Of a stretch of DNA of 64,000 nt, positions 49,764 to 61,114 are shown piece by piece; the first letter of the stretch is position 1; every line of letters begins with the position of its first letter. This DNA is from Buchnera aphidicola (Kaburagia rhusicola ensigallis). Lineage in GTDB: Bacteria; Pseudomonadota; Gammaproteobacteria; Enterobacterales; Enterobacteriaceae. A model generated the notes under the pieces. It was not told the DNA's origin. It worked only from the letters and a program-made list of their open reading frames with translations, and did no database searches. A program made the position numbers and the translations under genes. The stretch spans positions 1-64,000 of the forward strand of contig CP140040.1 of NCBI GenBank assembly GCA_039830025.1, read 5' to 3'.

Positions 49764-50056
49764 ATGTTATTTTTTGGTTTTCATCTGTACTTTTAAACTA
49801 AATTTTAGAAATGCTAACTTTAGATAATGGGTATTTGTTTGAAATCTATTATGAAATTGTAGTTGTGTTTAGTATAATTATATCATATTAAATATAACCC
49901 GGTTGTGTTTTTTATAAGTTGTTTAAAATATATTATTTTTATGAAAACGTATAAAATTAATATTTTTTCAAATCTTTATTTTTTTGATATTTTAATGATA
50001 CATATGACATAAAATTTTAATTTTTTAAATCATTCAGTTTCAAAAGGAATTATAGT

Positions 50057-50950
50057 ATGCATTTATTGAATTCGCGTTATTATGAAGTATTAAATGAGTA
50101 TTTAGTAAATTTTCATGGTAAAATAAGTGTTTCTTTTGAATTATTTCCTCCTAAAAATCAGACTGCACAGAAAACTTTGTGGAATACAATTAATCAATTA
50201 AAATTTTTACATCCCGTTTTTTTTACAGTGACGTGTGGTGCTTTTCTAGGAGAAAGAAATCGCACATATGATGTTGCGAATGAAGTAAAGAATCAAACTG
50301 GAATTGAAACAGTTCCTCATCTTACTTGCGCTGGATTAACTAAAGATGAATTAGTTATAATTGCAAAAAAGTATTGGAACGGTGGTTTTCATCATATTTT
50401 AGCTCTAAGAGGAGATATTGAGAATTACAAAGATCAGTCTAAAATGTATGCTGTTGATTTAATAAAATTGTTAAAAAGTATAGCTGATTTTGATATTTCT
50501 GTCGCTGCTTATCCAGAAGTACATCCTGAAGCTTGTAATGCGCATTTCGATTTAGTGAATTTAAAGAAAAAAATTGATGCTGGTGCTAATCGTGCTATTA
50601 CTCAATTTTTTTTTAGCGTAGATCACTTTTTACGTTTTCGAGACTTATGTGTGAAAAATGGCATTACTATAGACATTATTCCAGGCATTTTTCCTATTAT
50701 TAATTTTCAACAGTTATGTAATTTTTCTAAAATTAGTAATGTGACAATTCCAAAGTGGATTTATCATATGTTTGATGGATTGGAAAATAATTTTGAAATA
50801 AGTAAAATTATAGGTGCAAGTATTACTATAGATATTGTAAAAGTTTTGTATAAAGAAGGGATAAGAAATTTTCATTTTTATACTTTAAATAAGTCAGAAA
50901 TAGTTATTTCTGTTTGTCATATATTAGGATTGAAGTACAAGTTTTTATAA
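50057..50950 (+). CDS. metF: 5,10-methylenetetrahydrofolate reductase
   Basis: MetF makes 5-methyltetrahydrofolate, the methyl donor for MetE. The product has 297 residues (E. coli 296). The conserved blocks are SFELFPPKNQ, PHLTCAG, HILALRGD, AAYPEVHPEA, GANRAITQFFF and FHFYTLNKSE. AAAGGA lies 9 nt upstream of the ATG. It is divergent from murB. Confidence 0.97.
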   Translation: MHLLNSRYYEVLNEYLVNFHGKISVSFELFPPKNQTAQKTLWNTINQLKFLHPVFFTVTCGAFLGERNRTYDVANEVKNQTGIETVPHLTCAGLTKDELVIIAKKYWNGGFHHILALRGDIENYKDQSKMYAVDLIKLLKSIADFDISVAAYPEVHPEACNAHFDLVNLKKKIDAGANRAITQFFFSVDHFLRFRDLCVKNGITIDIIPGIFPIINFQQLCNFSKISNVTIPKWIYHMFDGLENNFEISKIIGASITIDIVKVLYKEGIRNFHFYTLNKSEIVISVCHILGLKYKFL

Positions 50951-51347
50951 AATCTTCATGGCAGATAATTTTATATATATTTTTATTTAATATTTATTAA
51001 TTTATTTAGTTTTATTTTTTTATAAAATTGAGTTTATTTTAGGGTAGATTACGCTATGCATTTTTAAATTTCTAATTTAAAAATATGATTTATTAAAGAG
51101 ATAGCATGTTTCAATTATTTCTTCGCGATAGCTATTAATATAATACAACTATTTTCATGTTTATAGGTATTAGGGTTCTTGCATAAGTGGTATATGGTTT
51201 ATGTATTATGTTATGTTTGTATTATGATTGTCATATGTCATAAATATTCTTGATATTCATATTTTTGTAAAAACGATTATGTTTATTGCAAAATTTGTTT
51301 TAATATTTTCAACTTAAATTATAGTATTTTAATAATTGAGGTTTATA
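50951..51347. other. gap at the expected argE/argC/argB position
   Basis: In E. coli and in the Buchnera order that I recall, argE, argC and argB lie between the metF region and argG/argH. Here only 397 bp of AT-rich sequence remain. I see no coding remnant and no convincing ArgR box. The right end has GAGG before the argG ATG. Confidence 0.55.
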
Positions 51348-52565
51348 ATGATTAATAATAAAATAGTTAGTAAAGTAGTACTAGCTTATTCAGGTGGATT
51401 AGATACATCAGCTATTATTCCTTGGATTAAGGAAAACTATCATTCAAATGTAATTGCTTTCGTGGCTGATGTGGGTCAGTCTCCCAATGATCTAGATAGC
51501 ATTGAGAAAAAAGCATTACAGTCTGGGGCATCGCAATGTATTATTGTTGATTTAAAGGAAGAATTTGTAAAAGATTATGTTTATCCGGTATTACAAACTG
51601 GAGCATTATATGAAGGAAATTATTTGTTAGGAACAGCTTTAGCTCGTCCAATTATAGCAAAAGCTCAAGTTGAACTTGCATTAAAGTTAGGAGCTGATAG
51701 TGTATGTCATGGAGCAACTGGAAAAGGTAATGATCAGGTTCGTTTTGAAACAACATATGCTGCATTAGCACCTCATTTAAAAATTATTGCTCCTTGGAGA
51801 GAATGGAGTTTGCGTTCGCGGGAAGAATTATTATTTTATTTAAAAAAAAGAAATATAGAAACAACTGCTACTCTTAATAAGATTTATAGCAGAGACGAAA
51901 ATGCATTGCATATTTCAACAGAAGGTGGAATTCTTGAAGATCCATGGAATCAATGTAAAAAAGATTGTTGGGTATGGACTGTAGATCCTAAAGATGCACC
52001 GAATACGTCTGAAATTGTTTCTTTGATAATAAAAAATGGTTGCGTAATGGCTGTAAACGATATTTATTTAACTCCATTACAGTGTTTAAAAAAATTAAAC
52101 GAAATAGGATCAAAACATGGAATTGGTCGTGTTGATATAATTGAAAATCGATTAATAGGTATGAAATCAAGGGGATGTTATGAAACTCCAGGAGGCACAA
52201 TAATATTTTGCGCATTACGTGCTATTGAGCAATTGGTATTAGACAAGGATAGTTTTAAATGGAGACAAATGCTTGGATTGGAAATGTCATATGTCATTTA
52301 TAATGGAAATTGGTTTAGTCCTATTCGTAGATCTCTTCAAGCATCAGCAACTGAATTATCTTTAGAATTAAATGGAAAGGTCATACTAGAATTGTATAAA
52401 GGAACAGTTACTCCTATTCAGAGATCTTCTCCTAATTCTTTATATTCTAAAGATTTCGCTACATTTGGTATGGATAATGTTTATCACCAATCTGATGCGC
52501 ATGGTTTTATAAAATTGTTTTCTTTATCTTCCAGACTACGAGCAATAAATAATAATTCTTGTTAG
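51348..52565 (+). CDS. argG: argininosuccinate synthase
   Basis: ArgG condenses citrulline and aspartate at the expense of ATP. The frame is open from 51336, but the ATG at 51348 has GAGG at good spacing, giving 405 residues. The N-terminal ATP-binding motif AYSGGLDTS, the segment [15 protein letters not shown] and YETPGGTII are typical. The length fits the short ArgG type, not the 447-residue E. coli type, as I recall for other Buchnera. argH follows 67 bp later. Confidence 0.96.
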   Translation: MINNKIVSKVVLAYSGGLDTSAIIPWIKENYHSNVIAFVADVGQSPNDLDSIEKKALQSGASQCIIVDLKEEFVKDYVYPVLQTGALYEGNYLLGTALARPIIAKAQVELALKLGADSVCHGATGKGNDQVRFETTYAALAPHLKIIAPWREWSLRSREELLFYLKKRNIETTATLNKIYSRDENALHISTEGGILEDPWNQCKKDCWVWTVDPKDAPNTSEIVSLIIKNGCVMAVNDIYLTPLQCLKKLNEIGSKHGIGRVDIIENRLIGMKSRGCYETPGGTIIFCALRAIEQLVLDKDSFKWRQMLGLEMSYVIYNGNWFSPIRRSLQASATELSLELNGKVILELYKGTVTPIQRSSPNSLYSKDFATFGMDNVYHQSDAHGFIKLFSLSSRLRAINNNSC

Positions 52566-52632
52566 TTTATGCAAGTATTGAAAGTAAATTTATAATTTTT
52601 TAATATAATATTGTTAATGGAGCACATATAAA

Positions 52633-54012
52633 ATGTTATGGGGAGGTAGATTTGTACATAAATCTAATTCATTTTTTAAGAAGTTTAATTCTTCTTTAAA
52701 GATTGACTATAGACTAGTAGAACAAGATATTTTTGCTTCTATATTTTGGTCTAGGTCATTGCTAGATGCTAATGTATTAACAACAGAAGAACAGAATAAA
52801 ATTGAAACTGCTTTAAACATTTTATTAAAAACTGTTATTAAAAATTCTAATTTACCTTTGGAAAGTGATTTAGAAGATGTTCATAGCTGGGTTGAAAGAG
52901 AATTGATTAATATTGTAGGAGAAATTGGTAAGAAGTTACATACTGGTCGTAGTAGAAATGATCAAATTACTACTGATTTAAGATTATGGTGTAGACATAA
53001 AGTTATACTTGTGTTGCAACAAATAAAAAAATTTCAAATATCTCTTATTAAAATTGCTGAAAAAAATCAAGATATTGTTATGCCAGGATATACGCATTTA
53101 CAACGAGCTCAGCCTATAACTTTTTCTTTTTGGTGTTTGGCTTATGTAGAAATGTTAAATCGAGACATTGATCGTTTAAAAGATGCACTTAAAAGGTTAA
53201 ATGTTAGTCCGTTAGGATGCGGAGCTTTGTCTGGAACTTCTTGGGATATTGATCGAGAGAAATTAGCTAAGGAAATGGGATTTGCATCGGCTACTAATAA
53301 TAGTCTAGATAGTGTTTCGGATAGAGATTATGTTATAGAGTTAGCATCAGTTGCATCAATTAGTATGATTCATTTATCTCGGTTTTCAGAAGATTTAATT
53401 TTTTTTAGTTCTTCTGAATCACGATTCATAACATTATCAGATGCAATAACATCAGGATCTTCTCTTATGCCTCAAAAGAAAAATCCAGATTCATTAGAAC
53501 TTATAAGATCTAGATCTGGAAAAGTCATTGGTTTTTTGGTTAATATTTTAGTAATTTTAAAAGGTTTACCATTATCATATAATAAAGATATGCAAGAAGA
53601 TAAAGAAGGTCTATTTAATTCTTTAGACACGTGGAGTGATTGTTTATTGATGTCTACTTTAGTTTTAGAAAATTTAGAAATTAATAATGTTGTTTGTTTA
53701 CAAGCAGCACAAGAGAATTATACTAATGCAACTGAATTAGCTGATTATTTAGTAAAAAAAGGTATGACATTTCGCGATGCTCATAATATAACTGGAAAAA
53801 TAGTATTGTCTGCGATAAAAAAAAATATGTCGATAGAAAATTTAGATTTGCATGTTTTAAAAAAATATTGTCATTATATTGAAAGTGATGTGTATGAATA
53901 TTTGACGTTAAAATCAACCTTAAACAAGAAAAATGCAAAAGGAGGAGTTTCTTTTGATCAAATTCAAATGTCTATTAGTGAGGCGAAAAAAAAATTAAAT
54001 AGTATTGAATAA
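52633..54012 (+). CDS. argH: argininosuccinate lyase
   Basis: ArgH splits argininosuccinate to arginine and fumarate, the last step of arginine synthesis. The product has 459 residues (E. coli 457). It starts [10 protein letters not shown] and shows [20 protein letters not shown] and the fumarase-superfamily signature [16 protein letters not shown] with the catalytic serine. All catalytic segments look intact. Confidence 0.97.
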   Translation: MLWGGRFVHKSNSFFKKFNSSLKIDYRLVEQDIFASIFWSRSLLDANVLTTEEQNKIETALNILLKTVIKNSNLPLESDLEDVHSWVERELINIVGEIGKKLHTGRSRNDQITTDLRLWCRHKVILVLQQIKKFQISLIKIAEKNQDIVMPGYTHLQRAQPITFSFWCLAYVEMLNRDIDRLKDALKRLNVSPLGCGALSGTSWDIDREKLAKEMGFASATNNSLDSVSDRDYVIELASVASISMIHLSRFSEDLIFFSSSESRFITLSDAITSGSSLMPQKKNPDSLELIRSRSGKVIGFLVNILVILKGLPLSYNKDMQEDKEGLFNSLDTWSDCLLMSTLVLENLEINNVVCLQAAQENYTNATELADYLVKKGMTFRDAHNITGKIVLSAIKKNMSIENLDLHVLKKYCHYIESDVYEYLTLKSTLNKKNAKGGVSFDQIQMSISEAKKKLNSIE

Positions 54013-54549
54013 ACATTTAATATAGTAATGTAAATATGATATGTTTTATAACGATATTATTATTTTAAATAAAAATATTAAAGCATTAATTTTTTTTTGC
54101 GTAGTTGGTACAATATAGCTTTGTACAGTTAATGTTTAATATTAGTTGACATAATAAATTTAAATGATTTCATAATAAAATTTCATATCATATCAAATGC
54201 TTTTTCAAAAGTAGTTTTTTTGGAAAGTTAAGATAATTATTTTTAAGTGTGTTAGATAACTACATGCATATAATAAAAAAGAGTAATATTAATTCTTATA
54301 GTTATATCTTGTATTCTAAAAATACAATAACATTTGTATAAATTAAACAACATAAATAAATTTTAGCGATATACTTAGTTGTTTTATTAAAATACTTGTA
54401 TGCTGTTGTTAAATTTTCATGAAATAATTTTATTAATGCAGACGTAAATCTTGATAAAGAATATCATATTACATGATATTGAAATTAAATAATGTTATTA
54501 AAAATTATCGTTTGTTTTTTAAAACAGTTTAATTTTATTTGGAGAAAAT
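54013..54549. other. AT-rich gap between argH and cysE
   Basis: About 540 bp with no conserved open frame. There is a small 7-bp inverted repeat (TTGTATT with AATACAA, about 54309-54327) and a lone TTGACA at 54146 with CATAAT 19 bp later, neither convincing. GGAG precedes the cysE ATG. Confidence 0.5.
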
Positions 54550-55281
54550 ATGTTTTCTGAAGAAATCACGTTAATATGGAATCAAATTTTGTCTGAAACA
54601 CAAACATTAATGGATCAAGAATTAGAATTAGCTGGTTTTTATTATGCTTATATATTAAATCATAGAAATTTTGATTCAGCATTAAGTTATATGTTATCTA
54701 ATAAATTAGGAAACGAAATTGTTTCTGCTCTTTCAATACGAGATATTATAAATAAAATATATCATTTTAATCAAAGTATTGTTTTTTCAGCAGTAAAAGA
54801 TATACAAGCAGCGTATAATAAAGATGTGGATATAGAATGTTATTCTATTCCATTTTTATATTTTAAAGGATTTCATGCATTACAAGCATATCGTATAAGT
54901 AATTATCTTTGGAAAAATCATCGATACGAATTAGCTATATATTTTCAAAATCAAATTTCAGTGATATTTTCAGTTGATATTCACCCTGCCACTCAAATAG
55001 GAAATGGTATTGTATTAGATCATGCTACTGGTATTGTAGTAGGAGCAGTAGATATCGCGCAAGATAATGTGGTTACCGTTCATCAACCTATTTTATTAGA
55101 TAACATTAGAAGTGTGTATACCAAACGTTGTCCAATTATTAATGATGGTGTCGTAATAGGTGTAGGAGCAAAAATATTAGGCCCTATTGAAATAGGACCA
55201 CGAGTGAATGTTAGTGCAAATTCCATTGTTTTGACGTCTATACCATCTAATAATGTTGTTGTCAAAGTATCTGATAAATAG
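54550..55281 (+). CDS. cysE: serine acetyltransferase CysE, degenerate active site
   Basis: CysE acetylates serine for cysteine synthesis. The product has 243 residues (E. coli 273). The N-terminal helical domain aligns without gaps (FDSALSYMLSNKLGNEI, FHALQAYRISNYLW). Asp143 and His158 are kept in VDIHPATQIG and LDHATGIVVG. The following stretch is not: GGTGKSGGDRHPK of E. coli is replaced by diverged sequence (LDNIRSVYTKRCPI), losing the glycine-rich acetyl-CoA loop and His193. The C-terminal 30 residues, including the GVPAR motif, are absent. The frame is open, but activity is doubtful. Confidence 0.85.
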   Translation: MFSEEITLIWNQILSETQTLMDQELELAGFYYAYILNHRNFDSALSYMLSNKLGNEIVSALSIRDIINKIYHFNQSIVFSAVKDIQAAYNKDVDIECYSIPFLYFKGFHALQAYRISNYLWKNHRYELAIYFQNQISVIFSVDIHPATQIGNGIVLDHATGIVVGAVDIAQDNVVTVHQPILLDNIRSVYTKRCPIINDGVVIGVGAKILGPIEIGPRVNVSANSIVLTSIPSNNVVVKVSDK

Positions 55282-55611
55282 CGCGAATTATTATTAATAA
55301 TAATGTGAAGTATAAAGCTCTAGGTATTTTATAAAAATAGTAAAAAATTTTAAACTGCATATGGTGTTTGTATTATTCAATAATGAACAGTATGACATTT
55401 TAACAAAAATTTTACTAAGTTAAATATTAGTTTTTGGTTGATTTTTTAATATGCAATTTATGCATAAATATAATTTTTTTTGGTGTATTATTACTTATTT
55501 ATTATCACAGTATAATAATCATTAAATTTAAAAAATGGCATGTTTACTTAGATCAATTACAGCTTCCTCGTTAATAGGAAGCTTTTAATGTTTCTATGAT
55601 AGATTTAAATT
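55282..55611. other. gap between convergent cysE and rpoD
   Basis: Some 330 bp without a gene. Its right end carries the rpoD-side hairpin described separately; the rest is A/T-rich with no recognisable feature. Confidence 0.5.
55561..55583. terminator. hairpin downstream of rpoD
   Basis: AGCTTCCT and AGGAAGCT form a perfect 8-bp stem with a 7-nt loop, 29 bp beyond the rpoD stop. A four-base T-run follows on the plus strand, so the signal is better for transcription coming from cysE, while on the minus strand it would close the rpsU-dnaG-rpoD unit. It may act in both directions. Confidence 0.6.
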
Positions 55612-57450
55612 TCAATCGTCTAAAAAACTGCGTAATATTTCTGATCGACTAGGATGCCGTAATTTTCGTAATGCTTTAGCTTCTATTTGACGTATTCTTT
55701 CGCGAGTAACATCGAATTGCTTTCCTACTTCTTCTAAAGTATGATCCGTATTCATGTCAATTCCAAACCTCATGCGTAGTACTTTCGCTTCTCGCGCGGT
55801 AAGTCCAGATAGTACGTTATGTGTAGCAGATCTTAAGCTTTCGGAAGTAGCTGAATCTAGAGGTAACTCTAGTGTAGTATCTTCTATAAAGTCACCTAAA
55901 TGAGAATCTTCATCTTCTCCGATAGGGGTTTCCATTGATATCGGTTCTTTGGCTATTTTTAATATTTTTCGTATTTTTTCTTCTGGGATTAACATTCTTT
56001 CTGATAGTTCTTCGGGTGTAGGTTCTCTACCTATTGTTTGTAATATTTTCCTAGAAATTCGATTTAATTTGTTTATAGTTTCTATCATATGAACTGGTAT
56101 TCTAATTGTTCTAGCTTGATCTGCAATAGATCGAGTAATAGCTTGTCTTATCCACCAAGTGGCATATGTTGAAAATTTATATCCTCTTCGGTATTCAAAT
56201 TTATCTACAGCTTTCATGAGTCCTATATTGCCTTCTTGAATTAAATCTAAAAACTGCAATCCTCTGTTTGTATATTTTTTTGCGATTGAAATAACTAATC
56301 TTAAATTTGCTTCTACCATTTCTTTCTTTGCGTTTTTAGCTTTTGTTTCTCCAATAGATATTCTTTTATTTATATTTTTTATTTGATTAATAGTTAGTCC
56401 AGTTTTTTTTTCGAAATAAGTCAATTTGTTTACCATAATGTTAAATTCTTCTTTCTTTTCATTAAATTTTTCAAACCATGGTTGTTTTTTATATTTTGAT
56501 AATATTGACCATATTTTTTTAGTTTTTTTTCCAAAGTAACATTGTAAAAAAAATTTTTTTGGAATTTTACAATGTTCTATACATAATTTCATTATAAGCT
56601 TTTCTTGTGTTTGAATTTGTTTCAACATAAGCCTCATATTATCAACTAAATAATCAAATTGTTTTGGAACTAGTCTAAATTGTTTAAATATTTCTGATAA
56701 ATTATGAATTTCAATTAAAGAATCTTGATGACTTCTATTTTTATTTTTTATTGCATTATGGGTTATTGTATACTGATTTTTCAATTCAATAAATTTTTCT
56801 CGAGCTAATTCTGGATCGATTTGATGGCTGTGTTCATCTTGTTCGTCTAAATTATCGTGATTATTATGAATATTTTCCTCTTCTATAAATTCAGATCGTA
56901 TATTTTGAGGAATAGGTGAAAACATTTCTTCTAGGTTTGGATCTATGAATCCATTAATTAGGTCAGTGAGTTTTAATTCTCCTAATTCTACTCGATTATA
57001 TTGTTGTAATAAATAAGTAATGGATTCAGGATATTCTGCGACAGAACATTGCACTTGATTAATTCCATCTTCTATTTTTTTTGCTATATCAATTTCACCT
57101 TCTCGAGTTAATAATTCAACTGTGCCCATTTCTCGCATGTACATTCGAACAGGATCAGTAGTACGTCCTAATTCAGATTCTACATTGGATAATACCTGCG
57201 CTGCTGCTTCTACTGCATCTTCATCTGTATCTGTATTTCTAATTTCTTGTAATATAAGGTCATCGGCATCCGGCGCTTCTTCTACTACTTGAATACCCAT
57301 ATCATTAATCATTTGGATGATGTCTTCTATTTGATCTGAATTAATAACATCATTTGGTAAGTGATCATGAACTTCAGCATAAGTTAAATATCCTTGTTCT
57401 TTTCCATGAGTAACTAGTAGTTTAAGTTTTGATTGTGAGTTTTGCTCCAT
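55612..57450 (-). CDS. rpoD: RNA polymerase sigma factor RpoD (sigma-70)
   Basis: RpoD is the housekeeping sigma factor. The product has 612 residues (E. coli 613). Region 1.1, region 1.2 ([29 protein letters not shown]), a diverged non-conserved domain, region 2 ([44 protein letters not shown]) and region 4.2 ([20 protein letters not shown]) are all present. It closes the rpsU-dnaG-rpoD macromolecular synthesis operon, 242 bp after dnaG. Confidence 0.98.
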   Translation of the reverse strand: MEQNSQSKLKLLVTHGKEQGYLTYAEVHDHLPNDVINSDQIEDIIQMINDMGIQVVEEAPDADDLILQEIRNTDTDEDAVEAAAQVLSNVESELGRTTDPVRMYMREMGTVELLTREGEIDIAKKIEDGINQVQCSVAEYPESITYLLQQYNRVELGELKLTDLINGFIDPNLEEMFSPIPQNIRSEFIEEENIHNNHDNLDEQDEHSHQIDPELAREKFIELKNQYTITHNAIKNKNRSHQDSLIEIHNLSEIFKQFRLVPKQFDYLVDNMRLMLKQIQTQEKLIMKLCIEHCKIPKKFFLQCYFGKKTKKIWSILSKYKKQPWFEKFNEKKEEFNIMVNKLTYFEKKTGLTINQIKNINKRISIGETKAKNAKKEMVEANLRLVISIAKKYTNRGLQFLDLIQEGNIGLMKAVDKFEYRRGYKFSTYATWWIRQAITRSIADQARTIRIPVHMIETINKLNRISRKILQTIGREPTPEELSERMLIPEEKIRKILKIAKEPISMETPIGEDEDSHLGDFIEDTTLELPLDSATSESLRSATHNVLSGLTAREAKVLRMRFGIDMNTDHTLEEVGKQFDVTRERIRQIEAKALRKLRHPSRSEILRSFLDD

Positions 57451-57692
57451 AAGACGATATCCAATATTGTATTGATATAGTTAATGTGTGTTAATTATAT
57501 CGAAAGTAGTTTATGATATAAATGTTTTCAAATGTTTTGTAAGTTTCTTTTTAAACATTTTAATGATCGTTCATAATGTTTTGTAATATATAGGATTGTT
57601 TTAAGTGCAAAAATTATTTTATCGTTTAATATTAAATTTTTAACATGGGTTTTTAGATCATAGCCATTTTTAATAATTTATTATTACTATAA

Positions 57693-59432
57693 TTATATTT
57701 TTGCTAATTTTTTATTAATAGACCATAATTCGTTTTTTTCGCATTTTTTTAATCCTGTTTTTCTTTCTTTGGCTATTAGTTTGTTTTTTTTATCTTCTAG
57801 TATTTTGTTATGAATATTAGATAATGAATCTAAAAATACTTGTTGTATTTTATTTGTAGAAATCATATGATTCCATTTAGCTAATTCATTTAATTTTTCA
57901 AATATTTTTGTATGTCTGTATGTTTCTAATATTTGACCAGTATTGCAATTAGGAAATTCGATACATGTTTTTACTAAGTTTAAAAAAACGGGTAATCCAG
58001 TTATATGACAGTCATTAAAGTATTTTGTTGATGGAATCACTAATGCTAATTTTGGGTTTTGTATTAAAAGCCCAATAAGAATTCGTATAGTAGTTTGTGC
58101 TATCTTTTTTTTTTCTTTATTTTTTTTAAAAGTATTATGTGTATGTGTAACAATTAATTGTTTTAAAATAGCTTGATCTGGAGCACCAATTCTGTTTCCT
58201 AATTCTTTGAGCAGATACATTTTCATAATTTTTCCAGGAATTTTGTTAATTAGATTAATAATGTTAGAACCCCAATAAGATCGTTCATTGATAGAATTTA
58301 AATTTATATTTTCAAGTAATTGGTTAAACAAAAAATTTGATAAATTTTCTGCATTATTAATACGATGTTCAAACATTTTTTTCCCTTCTTTCCTAATTAT
58401 TGTATCAGGATCTTCTCCATGAGGTAAAAATATAAATTTTATATGTTTTCCATCAAAAATATAAGGTAAAGTTATATTTAAAGTTCGCCAAGCAGCTTTT
58501 TTTCCTGCAATGTCGCCATCATAACAGTATATAATAGTATTTGTAATACGAAATAATAGCTGTATTTGATAATTAGTTATGGATGTGCCTAATGAAGCAA
58601 TGGAGTAATTAATGTTAAATTGAAATAACGTTATAACATCAAAGTATCCTTCTACTACTAATAATTTTTCAGGTTTTGGATTATATTTTAAAGATTCAAA
58701 TAAACCATACCAGTTTCTACTTTTTTTAAATATATGCGTTTCAGGAGAATTAATATATTTAGGGGTAGAATTGTTTAGTGATCTTCCTCCGAATCCAACT
58801 ATTTTTCCAATTTTATTATGAATAGGAAAAATTATTCTTCCGCGCAAACGGTCGTATTTACGCCCTTTATTATTTATAATTAATACTCCAACGTCGATTA
58901 ATTCTTTAAAATTACTAGTTTGAATTTTTTTGTCCATATCATTCCAATCTATACAAGAAAAACCAATTTTAAAGTATTGAATCATGAGTTTATTTATTCC
59001 GCGATCAAGCAAATATTTATACGCATGTTTTACGTTAAATATGTTTTCATGATACATACGAGATAATTTTTCTGTTAGTAAGTACAAATTATTACGTTTT
59101 TCATAGTCAAATTTTTGACAAAGATATCTTTTTTGATATGGTACTTTAAAACCATTAATGGTCGCTAGTTCTTCTATACTTTCTATAAACGTCAGTTGTT
59201 CATAATTTATTAAAAAATCAATAATATTACCATGCGAATTGCATCCAAAACAATAATAAAATTGTTTTTCGTAACTTACTGTGAACGATGGTGTATTTTC
59301 TTGATGAAATGGACAACGTGCATTATAATTTTTTCCACTTTTTTTGAGTGGTATTCGTGTTTTAATTACATCAACGATATTAGTATGATTTAATAGTTCG
59401 TTGATAAAATTTTTTGGAATTATTCCTTTCAT
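57693..59432 (-). CDS. dnaG: DNA primase
   Basis: DnaG synthesises RNA primers at the fork. The product has 579 residues (E. coli 581). The zinc finger (CPFHQENTPSFTV ... YYCFGCNSHG) is at residues 40-66. The Toprim core shows VVEGYFDVI and YDGDIAGKKAAWR. The C-terminal helicase-binding domain is diverged, as in other endosymbionts. It lies between rpsU (78 bp upstream) and rpoD. Confidence 0.97.
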   Translation of the reverse strand: MKGIIPKNFINELLNHTNIVDVIKTRIPLKKSGKNYNARCPFHQENTPSFTVSYEKQFYYCFGCNSHGNIIDFLINYEQLTFIESIEELATINGFKVPYQKRYLCQKFDYEKRNNLYLLTEKLSRMYHENIFNVKHAYKYLLDRGINKLMIQYFKIGFSCIDWNDMDKKIQTSNFKELIDVGVLIINNKGRKYDRLRGRIIFPIHNKIGKIVGFGGRSLNNSTPKYINSPETHIFKKSRNWYGLFESLKYNPKPEKLLVVEGYFDVITLFQFNINYSIASLGTSITNYQIQLLFRITNTIIYCYDGDIAGKKAAWRTLNITLPYIFDGKHIKFIFLPHGEDPDTIIRKEGKKMFEHRINNAENLSNFLFNQLLENINLNSINERSYWGSNIINLINKIPGKIMKMYLLKELGNRIGAPDQAILKQLIVTHTHNTFKKNKEKKKIAQTTIRILIGLLIQNPKLALVIPSTKYFNDCHITGLPVFLNLVKTCIEFPNCNTGQILETYRHTKIFEKLNELAKWNHMISTNKIQQVFLDSLSNIHNKILEDKKNKLIAKERKTGLKKCEKNELWSINKKLAKI

Positions 59433-59510
59433 ATTAGTGAATTGTTTTATATATATTGACCGAACTTAAAATACAGATCGGTCAGTTAATTGTTTTAATG
59501 GATAGTAAGG

Positions 59511-59726
59511 TTAATACATTCGAATTCGTTTTGCATTCTCTCTAGAAAGTTTTTTAGCTAAACGTTTTGTTGCAGACGCTTTTGCACGTTTTCGTTCAGT
59601 AGTAGGTTTTTCGTAAAATTCTCTTCTTCGAATTTCCGCTAAAATTCCAGCTTTTTCACAGGATCGTTTAAATCTTCTTAGAGCTACATCAAAAGGTTCG
59701 TTTTCACGTACTTTAATTATTGGCAT
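59511..59726 (-). CDS. rpsU: 30S ribosomal protein S21
   Basis: S21 is a small basic protein near the anti-Shine-Dalgarno region of the 30S subunit. The frame is open up to 59768, but [20 protein letters not shown] from the ATG at 59726 is the family start, with AAGGA upstream. This gives 71 residues, exactly as in E. coli. It heads the operon with dnaG and rpoD. Confidence 0.97.
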   Translation of the reverse strand: MPIIKVRENEPFDVALRRFKRSCEKAGILAEIRRREFYEKPTTERKRAKASATKRLAKKLSRENAKRIRMY

Positions 59727-59988
59727 ATATTTCCTTAATGATATTAAAAGTGAATTTTTATGTTTCAAATTGTTGTAGTACGGTAATAGTTTTTGTTTTT
59801 ATAAATATTAGTTTTTTATATAAAATATTTATAGGTATTAACTTGCAATATTTATATTATAGAAACAATTTTTATTTGATAGTTAACTAGTATATATGTT
59901 ATGTTTGGTTTTTTTATATAATTATATTGCAATATAATATAAAGATATTAGATATATTTATGAATTGTTATTATAGCGATAAATATTT

Positions 59989-61002
59989 ATGCGTATATTA
60001 GGTATTGAAACTTCTTGTGATGATACTGGTATTGCGATATATGATGATACCATGGGTGTTTTATCTGACAAATTATATAATCAATCACATTTCCATAATT
60101 TTTATGGTGGAGTTGTTCCGGAATTAGCATCGCGAAAACATCTTGAAGTATTAGCAATGTTAATTGAAACTATGTTTCAAGAATTTAATATTGATAAAAG
60201 TTCTATCGATGCTATTGCTTATACTGCAGGACCTGGATTAGTAGGATCTTTATTAGTTGGTGCAACTTTAGCTACTTCGTTGGCTTTTTCTTTAAATATA
60301 CCTACTATTTTAGTAAATCATATGGAAGGTCATTTATTAACTCCTATGTTGGAGTGTACAAGGATAACATTTCCATTTGTAGGATTGTTGGTATCTGGTG
60401 GACATACTCAATTAATTAATGCATATGATATTGGAAAATATGAGTTATTAGGCGAATCATTAGATGATGCTGTTGGTGAAGCTTTTGATAAAATAGCTAA
60501 ATTGTTAGGCTTAAATTATCCTGGAGGACCGAGTTTATCCAAATTAGCGCAATCAGGTATACCTGGATATTTCAAATTTCCTAGGCCTATAATAAATCAA
60601 AAAAACTTAAATTTCAGTTTTTCTGGATTAAAAACATTTGTTTCCAATGTTATAAGGAAAGAAAAACTGAATTTTCAAATGCGGGCAAATATTGCAAAAG
60701 AATTTGAAAATTCAGTTACAGATGTTTTAGTTGCAAAAAGTAAGCAAGCTTTGGAAAAATTGAATTATACGACTTTAGTCGTATCTGGAGGAGTCAGTGC
60801 GAACATAATATTGCGACAGAAATTAAATAGTATGAGTAAATTTTTTCATAGAAAAGTATTTTTTTCAAAACCAGAGTGGTGTACTGACAATGGTGTGATG
60901 ATAGCGTATGTAGGTATGTTACGATTTAAGAAGTTTAAAAATTTTGACTTAAACATTGCTGTTTTTCCTAAATGGTCTCTTACTGATTTAAGAGTAATAT
61001 AG
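59989..61002 (+). CDS. tsaD: tRNA threonylcarbamoyladenosine transferase subunit TsaD (Gcp)
   Basis: TsaD transfers the threonylcarbamoyl group to A37 of ANN-decoding tRNAs. The product has 337 residues, the E. coli length. The motifs GIETSCDDTGIAIYD, the metal-binding histidines in NHMEGHLL, LVSGGHTQL and VVSGGVSAN are intact. It is divergent from rpsU, the universal neighbour. Confidence 0.98.
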   Translation: MRILGIETSCDDTGIAIYDDTMGVLSDKLYNQSHFHNFYGGVVPELASRKHLEVLAMLIETMFQEFNIDKSSIDAIAYTAGPGLVGSLLVGATLATSLAFSLNIPTILVNHMEGHLLTPMLECTRITFPFVGLLVSGGHTQLINAYDIGKYELLGESLDDAVGEAFDKIAKLLGLNYPGGPSLSKLAQSGIPGYFKFPRPIINQKNLNFSFSGLKTFVSNVIRKEKLNFQMRANIAKEFENSVTDVLVAKSKQALEKLNYTTLVVSGGVSANIILRQKLNSMSKFFHRKVFFSKPEWCTDNGVMIAYVGMLRFKKFKNFDLNIAVFPKWSLTDLRVI

Positions 61003-61114
61003 ATATTTAAAATAATAATAAGGTAGAATAAACGTTTTATTTAATTTGATTTTTTTATCTTTTGAATTAGTTTTTAAAAATTTTTATGTGTTGTTATTTG
61101 ATTGTTTATTACGT

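Noticed and set aside
51230..51347. Possible ArgR operator upstream of argG
   Set aside because: There are ATTCAT-like half-sites, but no paired palindrome close to TGAATAATTATTCA; such strings are expected by chance at this base composition.
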